A stretch of 64,000 nucleotides of DNA. It comes from Selenomonas sp. F0473 (GTDB lineage: Bacteria; Bacillota; Negativicutes; Selenomonadales; Selenomonadaceae). Positions 40,827-48,667 of this stretch are shown piece by piece. The stretch covers positions 841,280 to 905,279 of the forward strand of contig NZ_JH992902.1 in assembly GCF_000315545.1 (NCBI RefSeq), in the 5' to 3' direction. The stretch's first letter is position 1, and every line of letters starts with the position of its first letter. The notes beneath the pieces were generated by a model. That model did no database searches, was not told the DNA's origin, and was given only the letters and a program-made list of their open reading frames with translations. The translations under genes were made by a program, and so were the position numbers.

Positions 40827-42197
40827 TCACTGTAAGAGACTGAGCACTGCGCCGGAATTCTGATTTGCCTGCGCAAGCATCGCCTGCGACGCCTGCGTGA
40901 GCACATTGTGCTTCGTATAAGCGGTCATTTCTTTCGCCATATCGGCGTCGCGAATCGTGGACTCGGACGCCTGCACGTTCTCGGATGCCACAGTCAGATT
41001 ACTGCTCGTATAGCGGAGGCGCGTCTGCACCGCGCCGATGGCAACCGCCTGATCCGTCGCTTTAATCAGCGCATTATCGAAGACATTGATGGCGGCGTTC
41101 GCGGCTTCCCGCGTCGTCACCTGGATCTTCGGCCCCGCGCCGACAACATCAACGCCGGCAGGCAGCGTCCCGCGTCCCCATCCCGCGCCGTCCTGTGACT
41201 GAAGTCCAAGCGCGGCGGAACGCATATCGGTAAAACCGACCTTGACGGCTTGATTTGCCCGTGTCCCCGTTTGAAGGGTAATGGAGTTGTCCGGAGACGG
41301 GTTCTGGGCGCGCACCGTCTCTTTAAACGCATCCAGCACCGCGTTGACCTCATTGCGCATACGACCCTCACGGTCTTTCACGGCAAAGGTAACGCCCGAA
41401 ATCTGTCCGTTGATCCCCGGATTCGCCGCACGAATGGTAAGTGCCGGCTGATTGTCCGGCGTATGAACCTCTTTGCCGTGTTCATCTATGCCAACTTTAG
41501 ACGTACGGCTATAGTAGCTGGCGTCCGTATTCGTAATAATATTGATTGCCGCCGCAACGTCTTTTGTTCCGATGGGACTTAGCGTCCCCGTATAGGTAAC
41601 GCCGTTGCGCGTCCACGAAGCGGTAAGACTGTCTGTCGGACGGATGCCGACAGGATTTCCGTCTCTCCGAACCAAATTCGTTAGGCGTGTGATGCTTGTT
41701 GTATTTGTTGCCAAACTCATATTCGTAAAGCTCGAATATGTCCCCTGTCCCGCATCGCCGGTCACGCTCATATTATGCGAGCCGTCGATCAGATACTTCC
41801 CGTTATATGTCGTCAGCGCGTTGTCGTCGATCTGGTCGATCAGCTTGTCGACTTCCTTCTGAATCAGCGCGCGGTCCTCGTCCGTGTTCGTATCGTTCGC
41901 CGCGTTGATCGCCTTTTCCTTGAGCGTCTTAATAATCTCAATGGTCGACTGCACAGCGCCCTCGGCCGTGCGCATGAGCGCCGAGCCGTTCGCCGTATTG
42001 TCGTTGTCCTGGTTCAGCGCCCGCACCTGCACACGCATGCGCTCGGAGATCGCCATCCCCGAGGCATCGTCGCCCGCGCTGTTGATCTTCATCCCGGAGG
42101 AGACTTTTTCGAGGCTCTTAGACAATCCGCTCTGATTTTTGTTGAGCGTATTCAGCGTGTTCACCGCCGACATATTGTTCTTAACCACCATCGCCAT
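40827..42197 (-). CDS. flagellin
   Basis: A 456-residue filament protein. The conserved N-terminal D0/D1 region (VVKNNMSAVNTLNTLN, then SSGMKINSAGDDASGMAIS) and C-terminal D1/D0 region (NLTVASENVQASESTIRDAD ending in QANQNSGAVLSLLQ) are intact; the middle ~200 residues are the variable surface domain. Start ATG 42197 is set by GGGAGG and by the family start MVVKNN; in-frame codons upstream are leader. The gene is monocistronic, with a possible sigma-28-like promoter and its own terminator; no other flagellar gene is in the window. Confidence 0.95.
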   Translation of the reverse strand: MAMVVKNNMSAVNTLNTLNKNQSGLSKSLEKVSSGMKINSAGDDASGMAISERMRVQVRALNQDNDNTANGSALMRTAEGAVQSTIEIIKTLKEKAINAANDTNTDEDRALIQKEVDKLIDQIDDNALTTYNGKYLIDGSHNMSVTGDAGQGTYSSFTNMSLATNTTSITRLTNLVRRDGNPVGIRPTDSLTASWTRNGVTYTGTLSPIGTKDVAAAINIITNTDASYYSRTSKVGIDEHGKEVHTPDNQPALTIRAANPGINGQISGVTFAVKDREGRMRNEVNAVLDAFKETVRAQNPSPDNSITLQTGTRANQAVKVGFTDMRSAALGLQSQDGAGWGRGTLPAGVDVVGAGPKIQVTTREAANAAINVFDNALIKATDQAVAIGAVQTRLRYTSSNLTVASENVQASESTIRDADMAKEMTAYTKHNVLTQASQAMLAQANQNSGAVLSLLQ

Positions 42198-42275
42198 AAA
42201 GACTGCCTCCCTGAATGAAACTTTCCTTGTCCTCTGTTTTTGAACTCTACCGATAGCATACGTTTTCTGCGTATT

Positions 42276-42303
42276 ATATCGTCGAAACAACGCGCAGACT
42301 TAA
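42276..42303 (-). promoter_or_regulatory. possible flagellin promoter, sigma-28-like
   Basis: TTAAGTCT (42303-42296) and GACGATAT (42283-42276), spaced 12 bp, each match 6 of 8 positions of the sigma-28 consensus (TAAAGTTT, GCCGATAA), whose usual spacing is 11. A sigma-A -10 box TATAAT overlaps it. Confidence 0.4.
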
Positions 42304-42433
42304 ATCCTCTGAGCGAAATTCCCGCATAAAGATTCGGCAGCGCTGCGATATCCGTACCGAAAGAATCTTCATGGCAAATGTTTATAATTCGGATGGAACG
42401 GTTTTTCGGATGATATCTTTGCCGGCGGCAGAG

Positions 42434-42484
42434 ACACAAACGTCCCCGCAGAGAGCCGTCTACTCTCTGCGGGGACGTTTGTGT
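42434..42484 (-). terminator. terminator of the LPS operon
   Basis: A perfect 21-bp inverted repeat (42434-42454 with 42464-42484, outer ends ACACAAACGTCCCC and GGGGACGTTTGTGT) with a 9-nt loop. It begins directly at the lptB stop codon. Confidence 0.88.
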
Positions 42485-43204
42485 TCAAAGGCTAAAATTC
42501 TCTCCCAAATAGAATTTCCGTGCGACGGGGCTCTCGGCGATGGTTTGGCTGTCGCCCTCGATGAGGAGTTTGCCCTCGCTGAGAAGGTAGACGCGGTCGA
42601 CGATGTGAAGCGTCTCGCGGACGTTATGGTCGGTGATGAGGATGCCCATGCCGCGCTGGCGCAGATACTCGATGATCTCCTGGATGTCGGCGACGGCAAG
42701 CGGATCGACGCCTGCGAACGGCTCGTCGAGCAGGATGAACTGCGGTTCGAGCGCAAGGCAGCGCGCGATCTCCACGCGGCGGCGTTCGCCGCCCGAGAGT
42801 TCGGTACCGCGCCGGTCGCGGACATGTCCGATATGGAACTCCTCAAGGAGTCCGTCGAGGCGGTGTTTCTGCTCGGCCTCGGAGAGTTTCGTCGTCTCGA
42901 GGATCGCTGCGATGTTCTCTGTGACGGTGAGTTTGCGGAAGATGGACGGCTCCTGCGTGAGGTAGCTGATGCCGAGCTCCGCGCGCCGATACATGGGATA
43001 GTCGGTGATGCAGATATCGGAGAGGTAAACGTCGCCGTGCGTCGGCTGCTCGAGTCCGACGATCATGTAGAACGTGGTTGTCTTGCCCGCGCCGTTGGGG
43101 CCTAAAAGGCCGACGATCTCTCCCTTCTCCACGCGGACGGAGATGCGGTCAACGACGGTGCGGCTGCCAAATTTCTTGACGAGGTTCCGGGATTCGAGAT
43201 GCAA
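42485..43204 (-). CDS. lptB: LPS export ABC transporter ATP-binding protein
   Basis: The cytoplasmic ATPase that powers LptFG to extract lipopolysaccharide from the inner membrane. The 239-residue protein has Walker A GPNGAGKTT, Q-loop, signature LSGGERRRVEIARCLA and Walker B FILLDEPFAGVD, with the LptB-type end. It is last in the operon, after lptA, with a 12-bp gap. LptF/LptG are not in the window. Confidence 0.95.
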   Translation of the reverse strand: MHLESRNLVKKFGSRTVVDRISVRVEKGEIVGLLGPNGAGKTTTFYMIVGLEQPTHGDVYLSDICITDYPMYRRAELGISYLTQEPSIFRKLTVTENIAAILETTKLSEAEQKHRLDGLLEEFHIGHVRDRRGTELSGGERRRVEIARCLALEPQFILLDEPFAGVDPLAVADIQEIIEYLRQRGMGILITDHNVRETLHIVDRVYLLSEGKLLIEGDSQTIAESPVARKFYLGENFSL

Positions 43205-43216
43205 ACTGCCGCCCCC

Positions 43217-43912
43217 TTATTCCGTCACGGCCGTGCCGTCGTCCGCGAGATAGACGGTCATACGGTTGCTGCGCGCCGTATTGTTCCCCTGAAACACCCA
43301 TGCGTTCCCCTCGAGGACGACATAGGGCCTCTCCACCTGACTGTAGTAGTCCATACGGTCGCCGCCGCCCTCGAGATCGCGCGGCGGGCTGGTAATGTGG
43401 GCGTTCCCGGTACCGACATAGTGCCCCTCTTTGAGCCATCCCTCGAGGCGGTCTGCGGAGAGCGTCCCATCCGTCCCAGTGATCGTCCCGCCCGATGCGG
43501 CGAGGATATGATCGTTCTGTGCGGGATAATAGTCGACCTGCGGTCCCGTAAACGTCCGATCCGCCTTGACCATACGGACGCTGCCGATCGCCTGCCAATG
43601 CTCCTGTCCCTCGGCAAAGAGGCGGTCGCAGGAAAGGCGCATATCGTCGCGCGAAGCGCGGACGCCGCCCTCGACCGTTCCCTCTTGCGTCTTGGTGTTA
43701 TAGGTGGCGCGCCGCCCCTCAACATAGCCGGTTCCCTGTTCCATGCGGACGTTATTCTCCGCTGTGACAAGCCCCGTACGCGTATCATAGGTGAGAGAGT
43801 CGGCCGTGAGATTTGTCGGTTCGTTCGATCCTGCCGCCGAGCCGACCGCCGTACAAAGCGCTCCTGCCGCCAGCAGGAGGAGAATGCCCCGATAGAGTTT
43901 CTTGGTCGTCAT
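43217..43912 (-). CDS. lptA: LptA/OstA-like periplasmic LPS-bridge protein
   Basis: Forms the periplasmic bridge carrying LPS to the outer membrane. The 231-residue product has a signal peptide (KKLYRGILLLLAAGALCTAVG) and beta-jellyroll OstA repeats (NLTADSLTYDTRTGLVTAENNVRME, then YVEGRRATYNTKTQEGTVEGGV). ATG 43912 overlaps the lptC stop by 4 bp. The longer in-frame upstream extension is anti-parallel overlap with lptC and is rejected. It is longer than E. coli LptA (185 residues). Confidence 0.88.
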   Translation of the reverse strand: MTTKKLYRGILLLLAAGALCTAVGSAAGSNEPTNLTADSLTYDTRTGLVTAENNVRMEQGTGYVEGRRATYNTKTQEGTVEGGVRASRDDMRLSCDRLFAEGQEHWQAIGSVRMVKADRTFTGPQVDYYPAQNDHILAASGGTITGTDGTLSADRLEGWLKEGHYVGTGNAHITSPPRDLEGGGDRMDYYSQVERPYVVLEGNAWVFQGNNTARSNRMTVYLADDGTAVTE

Positions 43913-44454
43913 TTTGTCTCTCCTCCTTTTTCTATCCGTGCGTTGCCCGTGATGCGGAACTGTTGAAATTCGTCGGAACTCGTAATGACGTCGCCCGTCG
44001 CGCGGAGATCGTCCCGCGTGATCTGTGGCTCCCCCGTTGCGCTGAGCTCGCCTGCGGCCGCCGTCCACATGAGATCGTCGGCCGTCAGCGTCGCACCGTC
44101 GCTCGTCGCGGCGCTCACATTGCCCGTAAGCGTGACGTTCCGCGTCTCATGATCCATATGACCCTCGTCCGCCTTCAGCTCGAGCGTCCGTCCGTCCTTG
44201 CCGTAAAAGGTGCCGACGATGCCGCGCATACTCGCGTCCTGCGTGTCGATATCAAAATTCACCTGCTCCGCCGTAAGCGTCCAAATCGTCCGCCCGTCGC
44301 GCTCCTCACTGAGCGTATTGCCCTCGTAGGACATGACGCGGGGCTCCTGCGAAGCGTCGGAGGCCGTCGGCGTCTCCGGTGCGGTCGATATCGCCCATAC
44401 GATGAGGGCAACGATGAATGCCGCCGCAGCGCCGTAGATATATTTCTTCCGCAC
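43909..44454 (-). CDS. lptC: LptC, LPS export periplasmic protein
   Basis: Couples the inner-membrane LptBFG extractor to LptA. The 181-residue protein has one N-terminal anchor (YIYGAAAAFIVALIVWAI) and a beta-jellyroll domain (IWTLTAEQVNFDIDTQDASM, EGHMDHETRNVTLTGNV). The start is taken as GTG 44454 because AGGAGG lies 7 bases upstream; no ATG fits. It overlaps lptA by 4 bp and is 2 bp from the lpxL stop, so the three genes are tightly coupled. Confidence 0.85.
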   Translation of the reverse strand: MRKKYIYGAAAAFIVALIVWAISTAPETPTASDASQEPRVMSYEGNTLSEERDGRTIWTLTAEQVNFDIDTQDASMRGIVGTFYGKDGRTLELKADEGHMDHETRNVTLTGNVSAATSDGATLTADDLMWTAAAGELSATGEPQITRDDLRATGDVITSSDEFQQFRITGNARIEKGGETK

Positions 44455-44456
44455 CG

Positions 44457-45392
44457 TCAAGCCTCCTCCTGCGCAACTGACATGTGGTGTTTGCCCATTT
44501 TCTGCTGCTCGGGGGCCGTGTTCCAGCGATGCTGGAACCAAATCCACTGCGTCGGATTTTCGCGGATGATCCGCTCGACGATCGCGGTCATCTGCACGGT
44601 AAATTCATGCAGGTCGCGGTCGCTGTCACCCGTATTCGGACAGTGCATGATCTCTCCGATGACGACCTTGTGTTTGCCGTTCGGCTGCCGCAGGATAAAT
44701 GCGGGCAGGACGGGCGATTTGAACTTCCGAGAAAACACGGCGGGGCCGAGCGGGGTCGAAGCCGTACGCCCCAAAAACTCGATAAACGCGCCGCCGGGGC
44801 CGCCGTCCTGATCCGCAAGGAAGCCGAGGATGCGGCCCGCCTTGAGGGCGCGCGCCGCCGCGAGCAGTTCGCTCGTACCGCGGGAGAAAATCTCGACGTG
44901 AATCGTTGCGCGCAGGTCGTCCAAAACGCGCGTATACTGGATGTTCGGCTGCGGTTTTGCAATCGCGCTGACGGGCATGCCGTTCAGCGTAAATGCCGCC
45001 GAGAGCCACTCCCAGCAGCCGACATGCCCCGTGAGCACGACGACGCCGCGCCCCTCGGCAAGGGCCGCCTCCATGCGTTCCATATGATCGATCTCGATAT
45101 AGTCGCTGAGGTTCCGCTCGTTCAGCATCGGCATGGCGAGAATGTCGAGGACGTTCCGGGCCATATTGATGAAGGAGGCGCGCACGAGCCGCTTCGCCTC
45201 CGCCTCGTCAATGCCGAGCGCGGGCATCATCTGCGCGACGGCGCGGCGGCGCATCTTCGCGATGACGAGGTAGTAGAGGTTGCCGAGCAACCATCCTGCG
45301 GCGAGCAGGATGGGACGCGGCGTGCGGCACGCAATCCGGCTCATCAGCATCAATGTCTTATACAGCACGGCGCGCCGCACCTCCTTCCCCAT
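44457..45392 (-). CDS. LpxL-like lipid A acyltransferase
   Basis: A 311-residue membrane-associated acyltransferase adding a secondary acyl chain to KDO2-lipid A (or its precursor). An N-terminal hydrophobic segment is followed by the HX4E motif in GHVGCWEWL, QDGGPGGAFIEFLG and the family segment around PAVFSRKF. It is the only such gene in the cluster, so either it acts alone or a second paralogue lies elsewhere. It precedes lptC and follows kdsC by 37 bp. Confidence 0.88.
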   Translation of the reverse strand: MGKEVRRAVLYKTLMLMSRIACRTPRPILLAAGWLLGNLYYLVIAKMRRRAVAQMMPALGIDEAEAKRLVRASFINMARNVLDILAMPMLNERNLSDYIEIDHMERMEAALAEGRGVVVLTGHVGCWEWLSAAFTLNGMPVSAIAKPQPNIQYTRVLDDLRATIHVEIFSRGTSELLAAARALKAGRILGFLADQDGGPGGAFIEFLGRTASTPLGPAVFSRKFKSPVLPAFILRQPNGKHKVVIGEIMHCPNTGDSDRDLHEFTVQMTAIVERIIRENPTQWIWFQHRWNTAPEQQKMGKHHMSVAQEEA

Positions 45393-45429
45393 GCAAAATA
45401 TCGTCTTCGTGTTCCTTCGATGCCGCCTC

Positions 45430-45987
45430 TTACTGAGCGACGTCGTCCGTATCCTGCAAAAACGCCGTGAGCACGTTATCCCATAGTCCCTGCGCCTTGA
45501 GTATGATCTCGTAAATCTCGCGTACCGCGCCGCGCCCGCCCGGCACGCCCGCGATGATCTGCGCGATATCGCGCACCTCGGGAACGGCGTCGCCCACGGC
45601 GCACGGGAGGCCGACCATCCGCAAGATGGGCAAATCTACAATATCGTCGCCGATATAGGCAATCTCCTCGTCCGAGAGCCCCGTCTTCGCCTTGATGTCC
45701 GTATAGGCCGCACGCTTATCGAGGCTGCCTTGATAGACGAGACCGATGTGCAGTTCCCGCGCGCGGTTCGTAACGATAGCGGACGCGCGCCCCGTAACGA
45801 TTGCGGTCTCGACGCCGACCTTCCGCGCGAGCGAGACGATCAGCCCGTCGCGGGCAAAGAAGGGTTTATAAAGTTCGCTCCCGTCAGGCGCAACGTAAAT
45901 ACTGCCGTCCGTCAGCACGCCGTCCACATCGAGAATGATGCATTTGATTTTCTTTGCCCGCGCGATCGCCCGGTCGCGGATCGGCAT
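45430..45987 (-). CDS. kdsC: 3-deoxy-D-manno-octulosonate 8-phosphate phosphatase
   Basis: Removes phosphate from KDO 8-phosphate. The 185-residue HAD protein has motif I ILDVDGVLTDGSIYV, motif II VTGRAS, and the C-terminal IGDDIVDLPILR with no cap domain, as in KdsC. It overlaps kdsD by 1 bp. A C-terminal tail of about 20 residues after GAVREIYEII is unremarkable. Confidence 0.95.
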   Translation of the reverse strand: MPIRDRAIARAKKIKCIILDVDGVLTDGSIYVAPDGSELYKPFFARDGLIVSLARKVGVETAIVTGRASAIVTNRARELHIGLVYQGSLDKRAAYTDIKAKTGLSDEEIAYIGDDIVDLPILRMVGLPCAVGDAVPEVRDIAQIIAGVPGGRGAVREIYEIILKAQGLWDNVLTAFLQDTDDVAQ

Positions 45988-46973
45988 CAGACAACGCCCT
46001 CCCGCAGGAGATCCGTCAGATGGACGATCCCGACGGGGACGCCCGCCCCGTCGATCACCGGCAGCACGGTAACGGGGCGCGGCCGGTGCGTCTCCATGAC
46101 ATGAAGCGCAGCGGCCGCCATCTTATCGGGCGCAATCGTCAGCGGCGTGGGGAACATGATGTTCTGTACTTCTTCGTCGAGGAATGTGTAGTCTTTCGCA
46201 AGCGCGCGGCGGATGATTCCGTCGGTCACAAGTCCGATGAATTTCCCGTCGGCATCGACGACCGAGGCCGCGCCGAGGCCCTTGTCCGTCATGACAAAAA
46301 GCGCGTCCTTTGCGCTCGTATCATGCGCGACGACGGGGTTCTCATCGCCCGTGTGCATGACGTTCGCGACGGTGAGAAGCAGACGGCGTCCCAATGCGCC
46401 GCCCGGATGGAAGAGGGCGTAGTCCTCCTTCTTGAAGTCGCGCGCCGCCATGAGAGCTACCGCGATCGCATCGCCCATCGCAAGGGTCGCCGTCGTCGAA
46501 CAGGTCGGGGCAAGTCCGAGCGGGCACGCCTCGCGTTCCACGCCGATATCGATGTAAAAGTCCGCGCTGCGTCCGAGCTGGGACTGCCGCCGCCCGCACA
46601 TGGCGATGATCCGCGCGCCGATGCGGTGGATGATCGAGAGGATGTTGACGACCTCGTTCGACTCCCCGCTGTTGGAGATGGCGATAACGACGTCGTCCGT
46701 CGTCACCATGCCGAGATCCCCGTGAAACGCCTCGGCGGGATGCATGAAGAACGCGGGCGTCCCCGTGCTTGCAAGCGTTGCGGCGATCTTGCGGCCGACG
46801 TGGCCGGATTTGCCCATCCCCGTCACAACGACGCGCGCCTTACAGTCGAGAATCGCCCGCACCGCCGCTTCGAATTCGTCGTCGACACGGTCTTTGAGCT
46901 GCGCGACTGCTTTTGCCTCAAGATCGAGCGTCTCGACGGCTTTTTCGTGAATCAGGCTTGTATGGTCAGACAT
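45987..46973 (-). CDS. kdsD: arabinose-5-phosphate isomerase
   Basis: Makes D-arabinose 5-phosphate from ribulose 5-phosphate for KDO synthesis. The 328-residue protein has an SIS sugar isomerase domain (about 35-180; VVVTGMGKSGHVGRKIAATLASTGTPAFF) and two CBS domains (about 200-325; VANVMHTGDENPVV, VQNIMFPTPLTIAPDKMA). ATG 46973 follows GGAGG; the upstream in-frame stretch is rejected. It lies between kdsA (13 bp) and kdsC. Confidence 0.93.
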   Translation of the reverse strand: MSDHTSLIHEKAVETLDLEAKAVAQLKDRVDDEFEAAVRAILDCKARVVVTGMGKSGHVGRKIAATLASTGTPAFFMHPAEAFHGDLGMVTTDDVVIAISNSGESNEVVNILSIIHRIGARIIAMCGRRQSQLGRSADFYIDIGVEREACPLGLAPTCSTTATLAMGDAIAVALMAARDFKKEDYALFHPGGALGRRLLLTVANVMHTGDENPVVAHDTSAKDALFVMTDKGLGAASVVDADGKFIGLVTDGIIRRALAKDYTFLDEEVQNIMFPTPLTIAPDKMAAAALHVMETHRPRPVTVLPVIDGAGVPVGIVHLTDLLREGVV

Positions 46974-46986
46974 AGAATTCCTCCGT

Positions 46987-47814
46987 TTAAACCAGCTTTT
47001 TGCGTACGACCTCGTAAATGGCGAGCGCATCCTTCAGGAGATCCTCAAGTTTGTCCAAATAAACCATATTCGCGCCGTCCGAAAGCGCTTCGGGCGGGTT
47101 GTCGTGCACCTCGAGGAAGAGTCCGTCGACGCCCGCGCCGACGGCCGCGCGCACGAGGTACTCGACGTACTCGCGCTGCCCCGAAGAACTCGTGCCCGCC
47201 CCGCCCGGCAGCTGTACGCTGTGGGTGCCGTCAAAGATGACGGGATAGCCGAAGCCGCGCATGATCGGGAACGCGCGCATATCCACGACGAGGTTGTTGT
47301 AGCCGAAACTCGCGCCGCGCTCTGTCAGCAGCATGCGCTCGCTGCCGCTCTCGTGAATCTTGTCGACCACATTGCGCATGTCGTTCGGCGAGAGGAACTG
47401 CCCCTTCTTCACGTTGACGATCGCGCCCGTCTGTGCCGCCGCATGGAGCAGATCCGTCTGGCGCGAGAGAAACGCGGGGATTTGGAGAATGTCGACGACC
47501 TTTGCCGCGGGTTCGGCTTGACAGGTCTCATGGATATCCGTCACCACGGGAACCCCGAGTTCCTTTTTGATTGTGCCGAGGAGTTTCAGGCCCTCTTTGA
47601 GACCGGGGCCCCGGAAACTATGGAAAGCGGAGCGGTTCGCTTTATCAAAGGACGCCTTGAATACGTAGGGAATGCCGAGGCGCCGCGTGATCTCCTTGAT
47701 GCCGCGGCCGATCATGAGCGAACGCTCGAGGCCTTCGAGGACGCACGGTCCCGCGATGAGAACGAGAGGCTCGCCGCCGCCGATCTCAAAATTCGCCAGC
47801 TTCACTTTGTTCAT
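46987..47814 (-). CDS. kdsA: 3-deoxy-8-phosphooctulonate synthase (metal-dependent type)
   Basis: Condenses phosphoenolpyruvate with arabinose 5-phosphate to KDO 8-phosphate. The 275-residue barrel contains [32 protein letters not shown] and [11 protein letters not shown]. The Cys in AGPCVLE, with His in THSVQ and Glu/Asp in LEVHD, are the four metal ligands of class II enzymes, whereas metal-independent enzymes have Asn instead of Cys. ATG 47814 is preferred to ATG 47820 because AAAGGAG is 8 bases away. A gap of 85 bp separates it from kdsB upstream. Confidence 0.94.
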   Translation of the reverse strand: MNKVKLANFEIGGGEPLVLIAGPCVLEGLERSLMIGRGIKEITRRLGIPYVFKASFDKANRSAFHSFRGPGLKEGLKLLGTIKKELGVPVVTDIHETCQAEPAAKVVDILQIPAFLSRQTDLLHAAAQTGAIVNVKKGQFLSPNDMRNVVDKIHESGSERMLLTERGASFGYNNLVVDMRAFPIMRGFGYPVIFDGTHSVQLPGGAGTSSSGQREYVEYLVRAAVGAGVDGLFLEVHDNPPEALSDGANMVYLDKLEDLLKDALAIYEVVRKKLV

Positions 47815-47899
47815 CTTCATGGCTCCTTTCAGTATGCATCTTGCCTATCAAGCAGTAGGACGGTATGTAGTTCTATTATAAAGAATTCGCGCGCGGCGG

Positions 47900-48634
47900 T
47901 CAATCGGCGGCGTTATTTCGATACGCCTCGTTGACCGCGATGAGGTCTTCCTCGGTGTCGACGCCGATGAATACGGCGTCGGTCTCGACGACGCGGATAC
48001 GGCAGCCGTTCTCGAGTGCGCGGAGCTGTTCGAGGGATTCGGAAATCTCAAGCGGCGTCTGCGGCATCTTCGCATAGGCGAGCAGAAAATCGCGGCGGTA
48101 CGCGTAGATGCCGATATGCTTATAGACCTTTGCGCCCGCGCTGCGCGCATACGGGATGCGCGCGCGGGAAAAATAGAGCGCGTTCCCCGCCGCATCCGTA
48201 ACGACTTTCACATTGTTCGGGTTCTCCATCTCCGCAGCATCGCGCATCTCGGTCTTGACGGTCGCCATCGAGAGGTTTTCGTCTGCGAGAAACGGCTCGA
48301 TCAGCGCGTCGATCACAGCGGGCTCGATCAGCGGTTCGTCGCCCTGCACGTTGACGACGAGATCATAGTCCGTCATGCGTGCCGCGACCTCGGCGAGCCG
48401 GTCCGTTCCTGTCGCATGGTCGGCGCGCGTCATGACGGCACGCCCGCCGTGTGCCTCGACGGCCGCGCGGATGCGTTCGTCGTCCGTTGCCACGACAACG
48501 TCCCGCACGAGCCGCGCCTCTACCGCACGTTCATAGACGCGCACAATCATCGGTTTCCCCGCGATATCGCGCAGGGGTTTCCCGGGCAGGCGGGTCGAGG
48601 CGTAACGCGCGGGAATGATGCAGAGAACCTTCAC
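47900..48634 (-). CDS. kdsB: 3-deoxy-manno-octulosonate cytidylyltransferase
   Basis: Activates KDO as CMP-KDO for transfer to lipid A. The 244-residue nucleotidyltransferase has IIPARYASTRLPGKPL at the N-terminus, VVVATDDERI, VVNVQGDEPLI and HIGIYAYRRDFLL, which are the family markers in order. It starts 33 bp after the waaA-lpxK stop and is followed by kdsA. Confidence 0.96.
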   Translation of the reverse strand: MKVLCIIPARYASTRLPGKPLRDIAGKPMIVRVYERAVEARLVRDVVVATDDERIRAAVEAHGGRAVMTRADHATGTDRLAEVAARMTDYDLVVNVQGDEPLIEPAVIDALIEPFLADENLSMATVKTEMRDAAEMENPNNVKVVTDAAGNALYFSRARIPYARSAGAKVYKHIGIYAYRRDFLLAYAKMPQTPLEISESLEQLRALENGCRIRVVETDAVFIGVDTEEDLIAVNEAYRNNAAD

Positions 48635-48667
48635 GATGCTTCACCTGATTTCATAGCGATGCAAAAC